Origin: Candidatus Omnitrophota bacterium
GTDB lineage: Bacteria > Omnitrophota > Gorgyraeia > Aquiviventales > Aquiviventaceae
Assembly: GCA_016206585.1 (NCBI GenBank)
Contig: JACQRE010000118.1
Location: 1 to 7,828 of the forward strand
Direction of reading: 5' to 3'
Length of the DNA: 7,828 bases
The position numbers and the translations under genes were made by a program. The notes under the pieces are model-generated. The model was given only the letters and a program-made list of their open reading frames with translations, ran no database searches and had not been told where the DNA came from. Positions 5,328 to 7,828 of the stretch are shown one piece after another (position 1 is the first letter of the stretch; each line of letters starts with the position of its first letter).

Positions 5328-6550
5328 TGTATATCTACAAAACCGCCGTCATCGGGGCCGGCGCGATGGGGGCTGAGATCGCGCAGGCGATCAGCTTCAG
5401 CGGCGTGCCGGTGCTCCTCAAGGACGTCAACCAGGAGGCCGTGAACCGCGGCCTTGAGGTCGTCCGCAAGGTCTACCAGCGCCGCGTCGACCGGGGCAAG
5501 ATGACCCAGGACGAGCTGGAGAAGAAACTCACGCTGGTGACCGGCGTCACCGACTACAGCGGCTTCAAGGACGTGGATCTGGTCATCGAAGCGGTGCCGG
5601 AACAGCTGGCACTCAAGCAGCGGATCTTCAAGGAGCTGGACACGGCGGTGCAGGCATCCGCCGTCCTCGCCTCGAACACCTCCTCGCTGTCGATCTCCGC
5701 GCTCGCCGGCGTCACCAAGCGGCCCCACAAGGTGGCCGGGATGCATTTCTTCTACCCCGCCCACAACATGAAGCTGGTGGAGGTGATCCCGGGCCTGGAG
5801 ACGTCCGAGGAGACCACCGCCGACATCACCGCGTTCGCCGAGACGCTCCGCAAGCTGCCGGTCCGGGTCAACGAGTGCCCGGGCTTCCTGGTCAACCGCA
5901 TCCTCATGCCGTACCTGAACGAGGCGGCCTGCTGCGTGCAGGAGGGGGCCGCGACCGCGCGGCAGATCGACGAGGCCATGGTGGAGTTCGGGTTTCCCAT
6001 GGGACCGTTCACGCTCGTCGACAACCTGGGATTCGATGTGTGCCGGGAGGTGGTGAACGTCCTCCTCGACGCCTACGGCTCGCGGATGCAGCCGGCGGCG
6101 ATCTGGGAGCGGCTCCATGCGCTCAAGCGCTACGGCACCAAGTCCGGGGCCGGGTTCTACCTCTACGGCGACCGGGCCGGGCAGCCCGACCCGGATCTGG
6201 ACCGGATCATCCAGGAGCTGCGCGCGCAGCAGAAGACGCCCACCGAATTCTCCGCCCACCGCCTGGTCTTCCCGATGATCAATGAGGCGATCCGCTGCCT
6301 CGAGGAGCAGGTCTGCACGGCGGCCGACGTCGACCTCGCCGTCATCGCCGGCCTGGGATTCCCGCAGTCCAAAGGCGGGATCCTCCACTACGCCGACGGC
6401 GTGGGGCTGCACGTCGTGCTCGCCGAGCTCGAGGGGTTCGTGAAGCGCTACGGCGAGCGGTTCTGGCCCTCGCCGCTCCTCAAGCGCCGGGTCGCCGCGG
6501 GCCACTTGGGCCAGTCGGCCAAGAAGGGCTTTTTCGACTACACCGGTTAG
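5327..6550 (+). CDS. 3-hydroxyacyl-CoA dehydrogenase with duplicated C-terminal domain
   Basis: This NAD-dependent enzyme oxidises L-3-hydroxyacyl-CoA to 3-ketoacyl-CoA. Of its 407 residues, 1-185 form the Rossmann domain: G-A-G-A-M-G at 10-15 with Asp33 for the NAD ribose, and 'E-A-V-P-E' at 88-92. Catalytic residues Ser119, His140 (in 'G-M-H-F-F-Y-P'), Glu152 and Asn190 have the same spacing as the classic mammalian enzyme. Two helical 3HCDH-type C-terminal units follow (about 186-282 and 310-405), the second ending 'G-Q-S-A-K-K-G-F-F-D-Y'. Single-unit enzymes are about 280-300 residues, so this matches the dehydrogenase part of FadB without its hydratase half. The hydratase is supplied by the next gene. 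The start ATG overlaps the thiolase stop by one base, with a weak GAGCGGA about 4 bases upstream. It probably works with the thiolase in a FadA/FadB-like complex, which is inference. Confidence 0.95.
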   Translation: MYIYKTAVIGAGAMGAEIAQAISFSGVPVLLKDVNQEAVNRGLEVVRKVYQRRVDRGKMTQDELEKKLTLVTGVTDYSGFKDVDLVIEAVPEQLALKQRIFKELDTAVQASAVLASNTSSLSISALAGVTKRPHKVAGMHFFYPAHNMKLVEVIPGLETSEETTADITAFAETLRKLPVRVNECPGFLVNRILMPYLNEAACCVQEGAATARQIDEAMVEFGFPMGPFTLVDNLGFDVCREVVNVLLDAYGSRMQPAAIWERLHALKRYGTKSGAGFYLYGDRAGQPDPDLDRIIQELRAQQKTPTEFSAHRLVFPMINEAIRCLEEQVCTAADVDLAVIAGLGFPQSKGGILHYADGVGLHVVLAELEGFVKRYGERFWPSPLLKRRVAAGHLGQSAKKGFFDYTG

Positions 6551-6596
6551 CGAGTTCGCGCGTTGGCGCGTTCGCGAGCTCATGTGAGGAGAGACC
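6551..6596 (+). repeat. GC-rich spacer with paired GTTCGCG repeats and small hairpin
   Basis: The gap between dehydrogenase and hydratase holds GTTCGCG twice (6554-6560 and 6570-6576) around a perfect 5-base stem CGCGC-GTTG-GCGCG (6557-6570). No U-tract follows, so this is not an intrinsic terminator. The segment ends in the hydratase Shine-Dalgarno GAGGAGAG (6586-6593), with its AGGAG core 5 bases before ATG 6597. It may adjust mRNA processing or expression of downstream genes, or be a copy of a dispersed intergenic repeat. Confidence 0.5.
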
Positions 6597-7388
6597 ATGC
6601 CCGTCACATCAGGACAGAACGTGAAGGTGGCGATCGAGGATCGTGTGGCGGTCGTAACGATCGACCACCGGCCGGTCAACGCGTTGGACCGTCAGACCTT
6701 GGAAGAGCTGGGACAGGCGATGGAGGCCATGGCGGGCGATCCCTCGGTCAAGGTGGTCATTCTCACGGGCGGCGGCTCCTTGGCCTTCGTGGCCGGCGCG
6801 GACATCAAGGAGGTGTCGCAGCTGGGCTCCGCCGACGCGGCCAAGGCGATGGCGACCTTGGGCCAATCCGTGTTCTTGAAAATCCAGCGGCTGAACAAGC
6901 CGGTGATCGCCGCCATCAACGGCGTGTGCCTGGGCGGGGGGTGCGAGCTCGCGATGGCGTGCCATCTGCGGATCAGCGGCGACCGCGCCCGGTTCGGCCA
7001 GCCGGAAATCAACCTCGGCATTATCCCGGGGTGGGGCGGCACCCAGCGGCTGCCGCGGCTGATCGGCCGCGCGAAGGCGATCGAGTGGATCCTAACCGGC
7101 GACATGTACTCGGCTCAGGAAGCGCTGCGGCTCGGGCTCGTCAACCAGGTCGTCCCCCAGGATCAGGTGCTGAAGGTCGCCAAGGACTTCGCCCGCAAGA
7201 TCGCCTCGAAAGGGCTGGTGGCGATCCAGCAGTCGCTCAGGGCCATTGAAGAGGGGTTGCAGCTTTCGCTCGAGCAGGGTCTGGCGCGCGCGGCCGAGGC
7301 CTTCGGGCTCGTCGCCTCCTCGGAGGATTCCCGCGAGGGCGTGCGCGCCTTCCTCGAGAAGCGCCAGCCGCAGTTCAAGGACCGTTGA
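6597..7388 (+). CDS. Enoyl-CoA hydratase (crotonase family)
   Basis: This 263-residue crotonase-fold enzyme hydrates trans-2-enoyl-CoA to L-3-hydroxyacyl-CoA, supplying the dehydrogenase encoded upstream. The oxyanion-hole loops are 'A-G-A-D-I-K-E' (66-72) and 'L-G-G-G-C-E' with Gly114. Both catalytic glutamates are present 20 residues apart, Glu117 (G-G-C-E-L-A-M) and Glu137 (Q-P-E-I-N-L-G), as in authentic hydratases, which argues against an isomerase or other crotonase. 'W-G-G-T-Q-R-L-P-R-L-I-G' at 146-157 is a family hallmark. The usual 'A-C-D-L-R-I-A' reads A-C-H-L-R-I-S, a small substitution. The ATG at 6597 has a strong Shine-Dalgarno (GAGGAGAG). It lies 46 bases after the dehydrogenase and 29 bases before the acyl-CoA dehydrogenase start, consistent with one operon. 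Chain-length preference cannot be read from the sequence. Confidence 0.95.
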   Translation: MPVTSGQNVKVAIEDRVAVVTIDHRPVNALDRQTLEELGQAMEAMAGDPSVKVVILTGGGSLAFVAGADIKEVSQLGSADAAKAMATLGQSVFLKIQRLNKPVIAAINGVCLGGGCELAMACHLRISGDRARFGQPEINLGIIPGWGGTQRLPRLIGRAKAIEWILTGDMYSAQEALRLGLVNQVVPQDQVLKVAKDFARKIASKGLVAIQQSLRAIEEGLQLSLEQGLARAAEAFGLVASSEDSREGVRAFLEKRQPQFKDR

Positions 7389-7404
7389 CCGGTGTCGGGG
7401 CCAC

Positions 7405-7411
7405 GGAAGGA
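7405..7411 (+). promoter_or_regulatory. Ribosome binding site deciding the acyl-CoA dehydrogenase start
   Basis: GGAAGGA ends 6 bases before GTG 7418 but 12 bases before the in-frame ATG 7424. The spacing favours GTG as the initiator, although ATG remains possible and would shorten the protein by only two residues. Confidence 0.55.
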
Positions 7412-7417
7412 TCGGGC

Positions 7418-7828
7418 GTGAGCATGGAGCCAGCCGCCACGGATCCGCACGCGCTCCTGGGGAAGGGGTCGCCCGAAGCGCTCGAGGTGACGGAGGCCGC
7501 CCGCGAGGTCGAGTGGCGGCATCCCAGCGTCGTGGCCGACCTGTTCATGGGCCGCGCGCGCTTCGACCTGGTGTTCCCATTCCCCGAGCAGGACCCCGCC
7601 GACCGGCAGATCGGCGACGAGTTTCTGGCCCGCCTCACGCCCTTCCTCAAGGCCCAGGTCGATCCTGACGAGATCGACCGGACCGGGGAGTTGCCGCCCC
7701 AGGTCATCCAGGGCCTGGCGCGCCTTGGCTGCTTCGGGATGAAGATCCCCAGCGCGTACGGCGGGCTGGGGCTGTCGCAGACCAACTACAACCGCGTCAT
7801 CGCGCTGCTGGGCAGCTACTGCGGCTCC
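7418..7828 (+). CDS. Acyl-CoA dehydrogenase, VLCAD/ACAD9-like, N-terminal part (truncated by window)
   Basis: The frame stays open from GTG 7418 to the right edge, giving the first 137 residues. About 40 residues of variable leader precede 'L-F-M-G-R-A-R-F-D-L-V-F-P-F-P' (42-56), which resembles the segment before the core in VLCAD/ACAD9 proteins (an L/M-F-x-G ... V-F-P-Y-P pattern). The N-terminal helical domain of the acyl-CoA dehydrogenase fold follows, with 'G-L-A-R-L-G-C-F-G-M-K-I-P' and 'Y-G-G-L-G-L-S-Q-T-N-Y' (114-124), another family signature. The FAD-binding beta domain and catalytic base lie beyond the window. The family performs the first, FAD-dependent dehydrogenation of beta-oxidation and passes electrons to ETF. 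VLCAD-like members prefer long chains, so long-chain membrane fatty acids are a plausible substrate (inference). It is the fourth visible gene of the operon, 29 bases after the hydratase. Confidence 0.88.
   Translation, partial: MSMEPAATDPHALLGKGSPEALEVTEAAREVEWRHPSVVADLFMGRARFDLVFPFPEQDPADRQIGDEFLARLTPFLKAQVDPDEIDRTGELPPQVIQGLARLGCFGMKIPSAYGGLGLSQTNYNRVIALLGSYCGS

Noticed and set aside
6557..6570. Hairpin as an intrinsic terminator
   Set aside because: The stem is only 5 base pairs and no T-run follows; the next gene belongs to the same pathway.
5144..6679. 511-codon minus-strand open frame opposite the dehydrogenase
   Set aside because: It is a shadow of the 3-hydroxyacyl-CoA dehydrogenase; composition is low-complexity and no motif is present.

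Overview
The window is about 7.8 kb of GC-rich bacterial DNA (roughly two thirds G+C by eye). It is densely coding and every supported gene lies on the + strand. Start codons are mostly ATG, Shine-Dalgarno sites are purine-rich, and neighbouring genes overlap or sit a few bases apart. I see no rRNA, tRNA, CRISPR array, transposase or integrase. The lineage cannot be fixed from this stretch. It suits a free-living, GC-rich, non-fermentative bacterium able to oxidise fatty acids.

Left half (1-4083), lipid and signalling genes: the C-terminal end of a PilZ (c-di-GMP receptor type) protein cut by the window edge; a membrane-anchored alpha/beta hydrolase; a UgpQ-type glycerophosphodiester phosphodiesterase (GDPD); and, overlapping the GDPD by 4 bases, a 733-residue multidomain protein. 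That protein has a cyclic-nucleotide-binding-like domain, a degenerate MinD/ParA-like P-loop domain, and a patatin phospholipase domain carrying a hydrophobic, glycine-rich insertion. This is the layout of the neuropathy target esterase (NTE/PNPLA6, yeast Nte1) family.

Right half (4084-7828), fatty-acid beta-oxidation: a sigma70-like promoter (TTGACA, 17 bases, TACGAT) overlaps the end of the patatin gene. It precedes thiolase, 3-hydroxyacyl-CoA dehydrogenase (HAD), enoyl-CoA hydratase, and the beginning of a VLCAD-like acyl-CoA dehydrogenase that runs off the right edge. The HAD and hydratase are separate genes rather than a fused FadB.

Working model (inference): an NTE-type phospholipase deacylates membrane phospholipid, the coupled GDPD splits the resulting glycerophosphodiester to glycerol-3-phosphate plus alcohol, and the adjacent operon oxidises the released long-chain fatty acids. 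No acyl-CoA synthetase is visible in the window to link the two halves. The most unusual object is the NTE-like protein. Its P-loop Lys is Arg, its patatin oxyanion-loop Arg is Leu, its cNMP phosphate-binding Arg is His, and its catalytic domain appears to carry a membrane hairpin.
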